From NCBI GenBank assembly GCA_003695765.1, contig RFHQ01000050.1:18043-82042 (forward strand): a DNA stretch of 64,000 nucleotides, written 5' to 3'. This stretch comes from Gammaproteobacteria bacterium. GTDB taxonomy: Bacteria; Pseudomonadota; Gammaproteobacteria; Steroidobacterales; GCA-2729495. The translations under genes were made by a program, and so were the position numbers. Shown here one piece after another: positions 9,267 to 18,702 of the stretch (within the stretch, counting starts at the first letter, position 1; every line of letters starts with the position of its first letter). The notes below the pieces were generated by a model. That model made no database searches, was not told the DNA's origin, and worked only from the letters and a program-made list of their open reading frames with translations.

Positions 9267-9920
9267 ATGCTCCGGGAATTGCAGAATTTTCTCGGTGAGC
9301 TCTACGCGATTTCGCCGCCGGCCGATGTCCGCGATTATCTGGTGACGGACCGCCGGCTGCTGGCTGCGCTGGAAGGCCAGCCGGCCCGCGAAACGCCGGA
9401 AAAGCTGCTGCTGCGCGAGAGCGACGGCACGCTCGAGGTGTCGCTGTATCTCGATGCCGAGCTGCTCGAGCGCCTCGAGGGCAGCGACCCCTTCGCGCGA
9501 CTCGGGCCGGAGAATCTTGCCGACTTCTGCCTCGCGGTCGAGGGCATCAGCCATTTCAACTACGTCGTCTGGAATGCCGCCGCCGACCGGCGGTTCACGC
9601 AGCTGGAGCTCGAAATGCAGGCCGAGGTCGACAAGTACGTCGGCGCGCGCGTGTTGGTCAACCAGCCGTCGCAGGCGGTGCCCGACACGGCGTTGTACGA
9701 GTTGCTGTTCGCGCAGCCGCGCTTCGCCGATTCACTGTCTGCGGAGGAACTGGCCCGCTACGAGCAGGCCTGCCGTTATGCGAGCTGGTATTGCCGCAGC
9801 CTCGAGCAGCGCTATGCCACCGGGATGCCGGCGCCGGAAATGATGCAGGAGTTGCGGCGCTTCTTCCGCTTGCCGCAGCCGGCGAAGATCAGCCACATCC
9901 ACAGCGCCGCCTACGTCTGA
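9267..9920 (+). CDS. conserved-looking hypothetical protein (217 aa), second of a pair
   Basis: Starts 12 nt after preceding stop; no family recognised. Confidence 0.7.
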   Translation: MLRELQNFLGELYAISPPADVRDYLVTDRRLLAALEGQPARETPEKLLLRESDGTLEVSLYLDAELLERLEGSDPFARLGPENLADFCLAVEGISHFNYVVWNAAADRRFTQLELEMQAEVDKYVGARVLVNQPSQAVPDTALYELLFAQPRFADSLSAEELARYEQACRYASWYCRSLEQRYATGMPAPEMMQELRRFFRLPQPAKISHIHSAAYV

Positions 9921-9993
9921 GCGCCGCCGATGGCAAAGCCGTGGCGGCTGCATTAAAGTGCCTGTTCGATCGGTGACGGCGAGGGTGCGAGGC

Positions 9994-10887
9994 ATGCGGG
10001 CACAGGGCGGCAGCGAACGGGCGGCTGGCAACACTGGACGGGAGCGGCTCCGGCGCGGCCCCTGGCTCGCGGCCTTGCTGCTGGCGGCCGTCGGCAGCGC
10101 CGGCGCGGGCGGCGCCGAGCGGCCGGCGGCGCCGGGTTTCAGCCTCGCCGAGCTGGCAGTCGGCGCGCATCGCGATCCTGGCAATGCCGAGCGGAACCGC
10201 TATCGCCACCCGGTGGAGACACTCGAGTTCTTCGGCCTCAGGCCCGACAGCCACGTCGTCGAGATCTGGCCGGCCGGTGGCTGGTATACCGAGATCATCG
10301 CGCCCTACGTCAACGAGCGGGGCCAGTACTATGCCGCGCACTGGGATCCGGAATCCGATTCGGAATTCGTTCGCCGCGCGGTGGAGCGCTTTCGCGCCAA
10401 GCTGGCGGCGCATCCGGAACTGTACGGCAACGCAAAGATGACCGTGCTGATGCCGCCTGACAAGTGGGAAATGGCGCCCGAAGGATCGGCCGACCTGGTG
10501 CTGACCTTTCGCAATATCCACAACTGGATGCCGCGCGGTTACGCGGCGGAAATGTTCGCCGCCGCCTACCGCGCGCTGAAACCGGGCGGGGTGCTCGGCG
10601 TCGTCGAGCATCGTGGCGATCCGGATGTGCCGCAGGATCCGAAGGCGGCGTCCGGCTATGTCAACGAGGACTACGCGATCCAGCTGGCCGAGGCGGCCGG
10701 CTTCGTGCTCGAGGCGCGCTCCGAGATCAATGCCAATCCCGCTGACACCAAGGACTACGAAGGCGGTGTCTGGACGCTGCCACCGACCTTGCGCAAGAAG
10801 GATGAAGATCGCGCCAAGTACCTGGCGATCGGGGAAAGCGATCGTTTCACGCTGCGTTTCCGCAAGCCGGCGGACGGCGTGCGCTAG
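9994..10887 (+). CDS. predicted class I SAM-dependent methyltransferase (COG4798-like), exported
   Basis: VVEIWPAGGWYTEIIAPYV, DLVLTFRNIHNWM, LKPGGVLGVVEHR; hydrophobic N-terminus. Confidence 0.85.
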   Translation: MRAQGGSERAAGNTGRERLRRGPWLAALLLAAVGSAGAGGAERPAAPGFSLAELAVGAHRDPGNAERNRYRHPVETLEFFGLRPDSHVVEIWPAGGWYTEIIAPYVNERGQYYAAHWDPESDSEFVRRAVERFRAKLAAHPELYGNAKMTVLMPPDKWEMAPEGSADLVLTFRNIHNWMPRGYAAEMFAAAYRALKPGGVLGVVEHRGDPDVPQDPKAASGYVNEDYAIQLAEAAGFVLEARSEINANPADTKDYEGGVWTLPPTLRKKDEDRAKYLAIGESDRFTLRFRKPADGVR

Positions 10888-12407
10888 CGTTCCGGCGCCG
10901 CCAGGAACATCCGGTAGGCCGGATTGTCGCTCTCGTCCCAGCAGGGATAGGCCAGTTCCGCCAGGTGGCGGCGGAATTCCGGCACTTCCGCGTCCGGCAC
11001 CTGGATACCGGCCAGTACGCGCCCGTAGTCCGAACCATGGTTGCGGTAGTGAAACAGGCTGATGTTCCAGCGGCTGCCGATCGCCTGCAGAAATTTCAGC
11101 AGTGCGCCCGGGCGTTCCGGGAACTCGAAACGGTACAGGCGCTCGTCGCGCAGGCCAGGCGCCAGCCCGCCGACGAGATGGCGGATATGCAGCTTGGCCA
11201 GCTCGTTGTCGCTGAGGTCCACGACCGGGTAGTCGACTGATTCGAGCGCCTCGATCACGCGCCCGCGCTCGGTGGCGCCATCACTGAGTTCGACGCCGAC
11301 GAAGATGTGCGCGCGCTCGGAATTCGCGTAGCGGTAGTTGAACTCCGTGATGTTGCGCTCCCCGAGCTGTTCGCAGAACGCCAGGAAGCTGCCCTGGCGC
11401 TCCGGGATCTCGACCGCCAGCAGCGCCTCCCGCTGTTCGCCGAGCGCGGCCCGCTCCGCGATGTGCCGCAGGCGATCGAAATTCACGTTGGCGCCGCAAT
11501 TCAGGGTCACGAAGCTGCGGTCCCGCCAGCCAGAGGCCGCGACCCATTTCTTCAGCCCGGCCACAGCCAGCGCGCCGGCTGGTTCCACCACGGTGCGCGT
11601 ATCCTCGAAGATGTCCTGGATCGCCGCGCAGGTCTCGTCGGTACTGACGAGCACGATCTCGTCCACCAGCGCCTGGCATAGGCGGAAGGTCTCGTCGCCG
11701 ACACGGCGCACCGCGACGCCGTCCGCGAAGATGCCGACATGCCCCAGCGTGACCGGCTCGCCGGCTTGGAGCGCGGCGTGCATGCTCGGTGCGTCCTCCG
11801 GCTCGACGCCGATGATGCGGGTTTCCGGAAACAGCGCCTTGATGTAGCTGGCGATTCCGGCGATCAGGCCGCCACCGCCGATCGGCACGAAGATGGCATC
11901 CGGCGGCCCGCGGTGTTGACGGTGAATCTCCATGCCGATCGTGCCCTGCCCGGCGATCACCTCCGGGTCGTCGAAGGGATGGATGAACACCAGCCCCTGT
12001 GCCTGCGCGAGGCCAAGGGCATGCGCCTGAGCATCGTCGTAACCGTGGCCGTGGAGTACGACCTCGGCGCCGAAATCGGCAACGGCCCCGACCTTGATGC
12101 GCGGTGTCGTGACCGGCATTACGACGACGGCGCGGGCGCCGAGTTCGCGGGCCGCCAGCGCGACGCCCTGGGCATGGTTGCCCGCCGAGCTGCAGATCAC
12201 GCCCCGGCGCAGTTCGGCCTCGGATAGCTGCCGCAGCTTGTTGTACGCGCCACGGATCTTGAACGAGAACACGGGCTGCAGGTCCTCGCGCTTGAACAGC
12301 ACACGGTTTCCGACGCGGGCGGACAGCCGCGGCGCCGGCTCCAGCGGCGTCTCGACCGCGACCTCGTAGACCCGGGCCGTCAGGATGCGCTGCAGATAGG
12401 GATCCAT
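10884..12407 (-). CDS. ilvA: threonine ammonia-lyase, biosynthetic (two ACT-like domains)
   Basis: KREDLQPVFSFKIRGAYNK PLP-lysine motif, GGGGLIAGIASY, C-terminal ERPGALLKFLQAIG regulatory domain. Confidence 0.95.
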   Translation of the reverse strand: MDPYLQRILTARVYEVAVETPLEPAPRLSARVGNRVLFKREDLQPVFSFKIRGAYNKLRQLSEAELRRGVICSSAGNHAQGVALAARELGARAVVVMPVTTPRIKVGAVADFGAEVVLHGHGYDDAQAHALGLAQAQGLVFIHPFDDPEVIAGQGTIGMEIHRQHRGPPDAIFVPIGGGGLIAGIASYIKALFPETRIIGVEPEDAPSMHAALQAGEPVTLGHVGIFADGVAVRRVGDETFRLCQALVDEIVLVSTDETCAAIQDIFEDTRTVVEPAGALAVAGLKKWVAASGWRDRSFVTLNCGANVNFDRLRHIAERAALGEQREALLAVEIPERQGSFLAFCEQLGERNITEFNYRYANSERAHIFVGVELSDGATERGRVIEALESVDYPVVDLSDNELAKLHIRHLVGGLAPGLRDERLYRFEFPERPGALLKFLQAIGSRWNISLFHYRNHGSDYGRVLAGIQVPDAEVPEFRRHLAELAYPCWDESDNPAYRMFLAAPER

Positions 12408-12444
12408 CGGCCGTGATTCTAGCCCCGCCCGCAGCCCGTGGCTG

Positions 12445-12556
12445 CACAAAGAGAAACCCCGCCTTGCAGCGGGGTTTCGGGTGCTCCCTTTCGGGTGTAC
12501 GACTGGAGGATCGTTTGGCCGGGCGACCGCGATTCGCGGTAAGGGGCGTGCCCGGC
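12445..12556 (-). ncRNA. candidate sRNA or transcription-attenuating leader upstream of ilvA
   Basis: Promoter 12563-12591, nested hairpins (12518-12524/12550-12556 and 12526-12531/12535-12540), CCC-GAAA-GGG tetraloop hairpin 12486-12495, intrinsic terminator 12453-12478. Confidence 0.55.
12453..12478 (-). terminator. intrinsic terminator (10-bp perfect stem) in ilvA 5' region
   Basis: gaaaccccgc-loop6-gcggggtttc, followed on minus strand by TCTTTGTG. Confidence 0.7.
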
Positions 12557-12562
12557 ATGTTC

Positions 12563-12591
12563 AGTATCCCCTATGCATGTCGTCCCGTCAA
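12563..12591 (-). promoter_or_regulatory. sigma-70-type promoter
   Basis: Minus strand TTGACG (12591-12586), exactly 17-nt spacer, GATACT (12568-12563). Confidence 0.7.
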
Positions 12592-12643
12592 TAGAACCAG
12601 TTCAAATTTTGTTCAAATACCGTTACCGGTCGTTTTACATAAG

Positions 12644-13774
12644 CTAGTCGGCGGCCGCGAGCAGGTCGTTCATGCGCCGGATCAGCTGGTCGGTCTTGTA
12701 GCCGGGCAGCGCGTACAGCCAACCGCTCAGGCGCTCGTTCAGTTCGGCGGCGCGGCTCGCCGGATCCTTGCCGGTGTCTGCGTCCGCGGCCGGTTCCGCA
12801 TCCGTCGTACTTTCGCCGCCGGCCGCCGGTCCCGCCTCCCCAGCTTTGTCTCCGCCGGCCGCCGGCGCGGCCGTGATCATTGCCGGTGGTTCGGCCGCCG
12901 AGGCGGAAAAGGCGACGAGGTGGCCGTCGTCGACACGCCAGGTCCGCGCTTCGATCAGCAGCCCGTCGAAGGTCTCGAAGCGGGTCAGCACGGGCGGGCC
13001 GGCCGGCCGCGGCGTCTCGGCGGCCGGGCGTACCGTGTCGAACTCCAGCCCGGCCAGGGCGGCGCCGATCGAGTTGGCGACGCCCGGGTAACTGAGCTTG
13101 CGGCCTTCGGGAATGTTCAGCACGGTGAAATCGCTGGCCTCGGGGTCAGGCTTCTCGATCACCAGCGTCTCGCCGTCCGGGTGTTCGATCGTGACGCGCC
13201 GGATGTCGCGCGCCGGGATGTCCAGCACGCGGCGGTCCAGCCAGTCGCGCAGTTCGCGGCCTGGATCCAGGCGCGCGTCGACCAGGAAGGCCTGGTCCTC
13301 GCCGGCCCGCCGCAGGTAGGCCATGCTGCCCCCGGCGACACCGGTCTTGCCGATGATGACACTGGCCGAGTAGGCCGGACTGATCAGGTCCAGCTGGATA
13401 CCGCTGGCGTCTTCGCGGCTGATGTCTTCGACGCCGAGCCGATCGTGACGCTCCGGGCGGGCCGTCTTGGCCTCGACCACGCGGGCCTGGGCGAGCGCCA
13501 GCAGCAGGCGCCGCAAGCGGCCGATGTCGGCCGGGTAGCCGTTGGCTTCGGCCACGGTCCAGCCGTCGGCGCCGTGGCGCAGCGTCGCGACGACGCGCCC
13601 GCCTGCCCGCTTGATGACGACGGTTTCCAGCCCGTTGAGCGCGTCGGCCAGCCCGGGCAGGAACAGCTCGCCCTGGCCGCCGGCCGCCGGTTTCTGTTCG
13701 CGCGCCAGCCACCAGCCGGTCACGGCAAGGGCGGCGAGCAGGAGCAGCAGCACGAGGATCCGGCGGTTGTTCAT
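12644..13774 (-). CDS. DUF4340 domain-containing protein
   Basis: NNRRILVLLLLLAALAVTGWW N-term TM; GWTVAEANGYPADIGRLRRLLLALAQARVVEAKTARPE pattern; overlaps GldG-like gene. Confidence 0.85.
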   Translation of the reverse strand: MNNRRILVLLLLLAALAVTGWWLAREQKPAAGGQGELFLPGLADALNGLETVVIKRAGGRVVATLRHGADGWTVAEANGYPADIGRLRRLLLALAQARVVEAKTARPERHDRLGVEDISREDASGIQLDLISPAYSASVIIGKTGVAGGSMAYLRRAGEDQAFLVDARLDPGRELRDWLDRRVLDIPARDIRRVTIEHPDGETLVIEKPDPEASDFTVLNIPEGRKLSYPGVANSIGAALAGLEFDTVRPAAETPRPAGPPVLTRFETFDGLLIEARTWRVDDGHLVAFSASAAEPPAMITAAPAAGGDKAGEAGPAAGGESTTDAEPAADADTGKDPASRAAELNERLSGWLYALPGYKTDQLIRRMNDLLAAAD

Positions 13775-15648
13775 CGGCGCATCACCTGGTGGCGGCGGCG
13801 CAGGGCCAGTACGGCGATGCCGAGCAGCGCGGTCAGCAACGGCATCAGCCCGATGTTGATGATCTTTAGCCAGGTGCCGAGCGACTCGATGCTCTGGTCG
13901 AGCTCTCGCCGGACCTGGCGCAGTTGCTTGCGCACGCGCAGGCGTTCTGCCTGGAAGCGTTCCAGCTCGGCCCGTTGCTCGGGCGACAGCAGCATCGAGC
14001 CGCCGTCCTCGCGCGAGGCCTGCAGTTCGGTCAGGCGCGTCTCCAGTTCCTGCAGGCGCTGCTGCAATTGCTGCTCGGTCTCGCGGAATCGCGCCTCGGC
14101 TTCGCGCCTCAGTTCTTCGACCCGGACGAAGGGCCGGCTGTAAGTCGCGCGGCCGCGGATGCTGATCAATTCACTGCTGCCGCTGAGGTTGTCCAGCGCG
14201 TTGATCACGAAATCGGCGTTGCCAGCGAAGGCCGTGGTCAGCCGCTGGCCGAAGAATGGCTGCACCCTGGCCCAGAGCCGGTCGGTCAGCAGGTCGGTGT
14301 CGGCGACCAGCACCAGGTTCACGGCGCCCTGCGATTTGGCCAGGTGGCCGGCGGGCGGGGCCGCGGCTTCGCTGTCCGGCCGCGGCGGCGGCCCGTCGGG
14401 GAAGGCGCTGGGCAATTCGCCCTGGATCCGCGCCGCGAGCAGGTAGCGCTCCCCGGTCGGCGAGAAGCCGTCGCGCAGGGCGTCGGGATCCTGCAGGAAG
14501 GCCAGCGAGCCGGCCGGAATCGGCCCCGCCAGGTCGCTGCTGCGCACCAGCGGTGTCACCGTGGCAACGGCGTCGTCGGCGACGTCGATGTAGCCGGGGA
14601 AACCGAAGTTGATACTGCGCAGGCCCGAGGTGATGACGTCCTCGGCGTCCAGGCCGGATCGGTCGACGCCGAACAGCGGCAGGTAGCGCACCGGACGGTT
14701 GCCCAGTCCCGTGACCGTCAACGCATAGCGGTCATCGCCGATGACGGTGGCCGGGTCGACCTCGATGCCCCAGGCCCCGAGGATCCGGTTCAGATCCGAG
14801 CTGCCGCCGCCGGCCGGCATGCCGGGCACCGGCGGTGCGGCCCGGTCGGCCTCGGAATAGGGATCGACGAAGATCAGCGCGCGGCCGCCGCGCATGATGA
14901 ACTGGTCGATCGCGTACAGCGTCTGTTCGCCGAGGTTCTTCGGATGCACGATCATCAGCACGTCGATGTCTTCATCGACGGTCTCCAGATCGGTCGGCAG
15001 GCTGCGCAGCTCGAACAGTTGCTGTATCTGCGTCGTGATGATCCAGGGCTCGCTCATCTGCCCGGTCTGCGGGTCGAATCCCGCGGTCATCTGCACGCCG
15101 CTCAGCAGCCCGATGACCGGGCGGTCCGGATGCGCCAGCGCGTACACCAACTTGGCCAGATCGTACTCGAGGAAGGTTTCCTTCGACGGGTCCAGCAGCG
15201 GGATCACCTGTTCGTCGCCGACGCTGTTCGTGCCGGCGATGCCGAAGTAGATCGGGTCGGAAGCCCCGGCGATGGAAATGGGCTGCAGGCCGAAGGCTGC
15301 GGCGCGGTCTTCCTCCTCCGAAAACGGCAGCGGGTCGATCTCGGTGACGATCAGCTTGCCGTCCGCGTGCTGTGCGAACTCCTGCAACATCTCGCGCACG
15401 CGCTCGGCGTAGCTGCGCAACGCCGGAATGCCACTGGTGGCCTTGTCGGAGTAGAAGAAATAGAGGTTGATCGGCTCGTCGATCTCGTCGAGCACCGCAT
15501 ACGTGCCTTCCGACAGCGTGTACAGGCGGTTCTCGGTGAGGTCGATCCGCAGGCCCCGCAGTCCGAGGTTGGCGACCGTCGCCGCGACCAGGAAAACCGC
15601 GGCCAGCAGCAGCAGCGAGAGTCGCCCGGTGGTCTTGCGCGCTTCCAT
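13771..15648 (-). CDS. GldG-family ABC transporter auxiliary protein
   Basis: LRIDLTENRLYTLSEGTYAVLDEIDEPINLYFFYSDKAT; C-terminal TM; clustered with ABC permease and ATPase. Confidence 0.88.
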   Translation of the reverse strand: MEARKTTGRLSLLLLAAVFLVAATVANLGLRGLRIDLTENRLYTLSEGTYAVLDEIDEPINLYFFYSDKATSGIPALRSYAERVREMLQEFAQHADGKLIVTEIDPLPFSEEEDRAAAFGLQPISIAGASDPIYFGIAGTNSVGDEQVIPLLDPSKETFLEYDLAKLVYALAHPDRPVIGLLSGVQMTAGFDPQTGQMSEPWIITTQIQQLFELRSLPTDLETVDEDIDVLMIVHPKNLGEQTLYAIDQFIMRGGRALIFVDPYSEADRAAPPVPGMPAGGGSSDLNRILGAWGIEVDPATVIGDDRYALTVTGLGNRPVRYLPLFGVDRSGLDAEDVITSGLRSINFGFPGYIDVADDAVATVTPLVRSSDLAGPIPAGSLAFLQDPDALRDGFSPTGERYLLAARIQGELPSAFPDGPPPRPDSEAAAPPAGHLAKSQGAVNLVLVADTDLLTDRLWARVQPFFGQRLTTAFAGNADFVINALDNLSGSSELISIRGRATYSRPFVRVEELRREAEARFRETEQQLQQRLQELETRLTELQASREDGGSMLLSPEQRAELERFQAERLRVRKQLRQVRRELDQSIESLGTWLKIINIGLMPLLTALLGIAVLALRRRHQVMRR

Positions 15649-15652
15649 GAGC

Positions 15653-16384
15653 TTACTCGGCCTTTTTCATGTCGAGGACGATCGTCGTGGCGTACAGCCA
15701 GCTGCCGATCACCAGCAGGAAGAACACGACGTCGCGCAGGTCGATCACGCCCTTGCTGATCGCCGTGAAATGCGTGAGAAAACTCAGACCGGCGATCGTG
15801 TCGATGAAGCCCTGCGGCAGCCCGCGGAACCAGTCCAGCACCAGCGGGAAGCCGCTGAGCAGGAACAGGAAGCAGATCAGCACCGTGACGATGAAGGCGA
15901 CCACCTGGTTGCGGTTCGCCGCCGAGATACAGGAGCCGATCGCGAGGAAGGCGCCGGCCATCAGCAGGCTGCCGAGATAGGCCGCAACGATCACGCCGTT
16001 GTCCGGGTCGCCGAGATAATTGACGGTGATCCACAGCGGGAAGGTCAGCAGCACGGCGACGGCGGTGAACAGCCAGGCGGCGAGGAACTTGCCCGCCACA
16101 GCTTCCCACAGCGTCACCGGCAGCGTCATCAGCAGCTCGATGCTGCCGGACTTGCGCTCCTCGGCCCACAGGCGCATGGAGATCGCCGGGACCAGGAACA
16201 GGTACAGCCAGGGATGGAAGCTGAAGAACGGCTGCAGATCCGCCTGGCCGCGCTCGTAGAAGCCGCCGATATAGAACGTGAATACGCCGGACAGGGCCAG
16301 GAAGATCGCGATGAACACATAGGCCACCGGCGTGGCGAAATAGGCGCGCAATTCGCGACCGGCGATGACAGCGATCTTGTGCAT
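15653..16384 (-). CDS. ABC transporter permease (GldF-like)
   Basis: AVIAGRELRAYFATPVAYVFIAIFLALSGVFTFYIGGFYERGQADLQPFFSFHPWLYLFLVPAISMRLWAEERKSGSIELLMTLP. Confidence 0.9.
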   Translation of the reverse strand: MHKIAVIAGRELRAYFATPVAYVFIAIFLALSGVFTFYIGGFYERGQADLQPFFSFHPWLYLFLVPAISMRLWAEERKSGSIELLMTLPVTLWEAVAGKFLAAWLFTAVAVLLTFPLWITVNYLGDPDNGVIVAAYLGSLLMAGAFLAIGSCISAANRNQVVAFIVTVLICFLFLLSGFPLVLDWFRGLPQGFIDTIAGLSFLTHFTAISKGVIDLRDVVFFLLVIGSWLYATTIVLDMKKAE

Positions 16385-16386
16385 CC

Positions 16387-17322
16387 TCAGAGCGCCTCCC
16401 CGGTGGTGATGCGCCGAAAGACCTCATCCAGCCGGCCGGATTCGAGCTGCAGCTGCTCGATGTCCCAGCCGCGCGCGTTCACCAGCTCGTCGACCGAGCT
16501 CAGGATCAGCGCCTGGTCGCGTGGCAAGGCGGTCAGGCGCCGCCCCTGCCGGTCGATCTCGACTTCGGCGACGGCCGACAGCGCCCGCAGCGCCTCGGCC
16601 GCGGCGTTCAGGTCGTCGAGATCGCGGAAGCGGATCGTCACGGCGTTGTGATAACGCGAGCGCTGGATCAGTTTTTCCGGCGTCTCATCGGCGACGATGC
16701 GTCCGGCGGCGATGATGATCGCCCGGTTGCAGACGGCATCCACCTCTTCCAGGATGTGCGTGGAAATCACGATGATCTTGTTGGCCGACATGGCGGCGAT
16801 CAGTTCCCGCACTTCGTGCTTCTGGTTGGGGTCGAGGCCGTCCGTCGGCTCGTCGAGGATCAACACGGGCGGATCGTGGAGTATTGCCTGCGCGAGGCCG
16901 ACGCGGCGCTTGAAGCCCTTGGACAAGGTTTCGATGCGCCGGTCGCGGACGCTCTCGAGATTCAGGCGCTCCACGGCCGCGCCCACGCGTTCCTGCCGCT
17001 CGCTCCCGCTGAACCCGCGGACCGCGGCGCAGAAGTCGAGGAATTCCCAGGGTGTCATCTCGCCGTAGACCGGGGCGCCTTCCGGGAGGTAGCCGAGGCG
17101 GGTCTTGGCCTCGATCGGATGCTGGTCGACCCGGAAACCGCAGATTTCGGCATAGCCGGCACTCGGTGGGACGAAGCCGGCGAACATGCGCATGGTCGTG
17201 GTCTTGCCGGCGCCATTGGGCCCGAGAAAGCCGAGCACCTCGCCAGGCTCGACCTTGAAGGAGATGCCATCGACGGCAGTCAGCGGACCGTATCGCTTGC
17301 TGAGGCCTTCAGCCTTGATCAT
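16387..17322 (-). CDS. ABC transporter ATP-binding protein (GldA-like)
   Basis: GPNGAGKTTTMRM Walker A, LILDEPTDGLDPNQ Walker B. Confidence 0.93.
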   Translation of the reverse strand: MIKAEGLSKRYGPLTAVDGISFKVEPGEVLGFLGPNGAGKTTTMRMFAGFVPPSAGYAEICGFRVDQHPIEAKTRLGYLPEGAPVYGEMTPWEFLDFCAAVRGFSGSERQERVGAAVERLNLESVRDRRIETLSKGFKRRVGLAQAILHDPPVLILDEPTDGLDPNQKHEVRELIAAMSANKIIVISTHILEEVDAVCNRAIIIAAGRIVADETPEKLIQRSRYHNAVTIRFRDLDDLNAAAEALRALSAVAEVEIDRQGRRLTALPRDQALILSSVDELVNARGWDIEQLQLESGRLDEVFRRITTGEAL

Positions 17323-17421
17323 GCTCGCACCTCGGCTCGAAGCGGCGGGAAATGCGGCGCCGGGTACCCCAAGCGGGTGGCGGTATTTTGCACAACCGCC
17401 ACAGCCGTGCAAGCAAGCGGT

Positions 17422-18702
17422 TCACTGGCGGCCGGCCGGCACGGTGACCGGCCGGATCAGCAGCACATTGAGCACCGCGACCGTCGCCATCAGCGCGACC
17501 AGGCCGAAGGGCAGCAGGTAACTGCCGCTGAGGCTGCGCAACTGGCCGCTGATCACGGTGCCGGCGGCCGCGCCCAGTGCATCGATCAGGGTCACCAGGC
17601 CGAGGATCTTGCCCAGCGCGCGCTGCCCGAAGGTCTCGACGGCGACCAGCTGGATCATCGTGAAGCTGCCGCCGAAGCCGAGGCCGAAGATCACGGCGAA
17701 GGCCCAGATCCGCTGGCTGGCGGTCGTCAGCGCCGGGCGGCCGCCGCCGGTTTCGAACAGCAGCAGGCAGCCGGCCAGCAGCAGCAGGCTGCTCAACAGC
17801 ATGACCCGGCGCTTGGGCAGGCGGTCGCTGGCGGCGCCGAACAGGAATTTGCCGGCGAAGCTGCACCAGAAGATCGTGGCGAAGACCAGCGTCGCGCGCG
17901 CCGCGGCGAAGCCGGCTTCCTGCTCCAGGAAGATCGTGACCTGGCTGTTCAGCGACTGGATCGAATACCACAGGCAGGCCGAGCCAACGGCCAGGCACCA
18001 CAGCGCGCGGCTGCGCAGGGCCCGCCGCAGGCTGACGCCGTCGCGCCCGGACCGGTCGACGATGTCCGCCGGCCCGGCGGAGTCGCCATCGGGAGCCAGT
18101 CCCAGCTCCGCCGGTGATTCCCGCAGCACCAGGAAACCGGGCAACACGGCGCAGACCCAGAAACCGGCGGCCAGCGCGCCCATGCCCCAGCGCCAGCCCC
18201 AGTCCTCGCTGGTGACCAGTGGCGCGATGGCCAGCGGCAGCACGGCGCCGGCCAGGCTGGACGCCGAGGCCAGCAGGCCGATGACGGTGCCCCGCAGGCG
18301 CCGGAACCAGTTGGACAGCAGGATCACGTTGACCAGCAGGCCGGACAGCACGAAGCCCAGCGCCAGCAGCCCGTGCAGCCAGTAGAGTTCGGTCAGCGAG
18401 CCGGCGAACGGGTAGCGCGTGAAGCAGGCCGCCATGATCAGCAGGCCGCCGCGGATCGCGCGCAGCACGCCGATACGGTCGACTATCGCGCCGACTGCCG
18501 GCGCGAGCAGCGCAGCCAGGCCCAGCGACAGGCTCGTGGTCACGCTGACTTCGCCCGCGGTCGCGCCGAACGTCTCGATGAAACGCGGAAACAGGTTCTG
18601 CGGCACGAACAGGGTCATGCCATTGGTGAAGAAATAGATCGCGAAGCAGCTCGCGGCGATATACCAGCCTGGAAACAGGCCCGCCGGGGCGCCGGCTTTC
18701 AC
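17422..18702 (-). CDS. MFS transporter
   Basis: About 12 hydrophobic segments; MFS-typical; GTG start overlaps the M16 gene stop. Confidence 0.88.
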   Translation of the reverse strand: MKAGAPAGLFPGWYIAASCFAIYFFTNGMTLFVPQNLFPRFIETFGATAGEVSVTTSLSLGLAALLAPAVGAIVDRIGVLRAIRGGLLIMAACFTRYPFAGSLTELYWLHGLLALGFVLSGLLVNVILLSNWFRRLRGTVIGLLASASSLAGAVLPLAIAPLVTSEDWGWRWGMGALAAGFWVCAVLPGFLVLRESPAELGLAPDGDSAGPADIVDRSGRDGVSLRRALRSRALWCLAVGSACLWYSIQSLNSQVTIFLEQEAGFAAARATLVFATIFWCSFAGKFLFGAASDRLPKRRVMLLSSLLLLAGCLLLFETGGGRPALTTASQRIWAFAVIFGLGFGGSFTMIQLVAVETFGQRALGKILGLVTLIDALGAAAGTVISGQLRSLSGSYLLPFGLVALMATVAVLNVLLIRPVTVPAGRQ

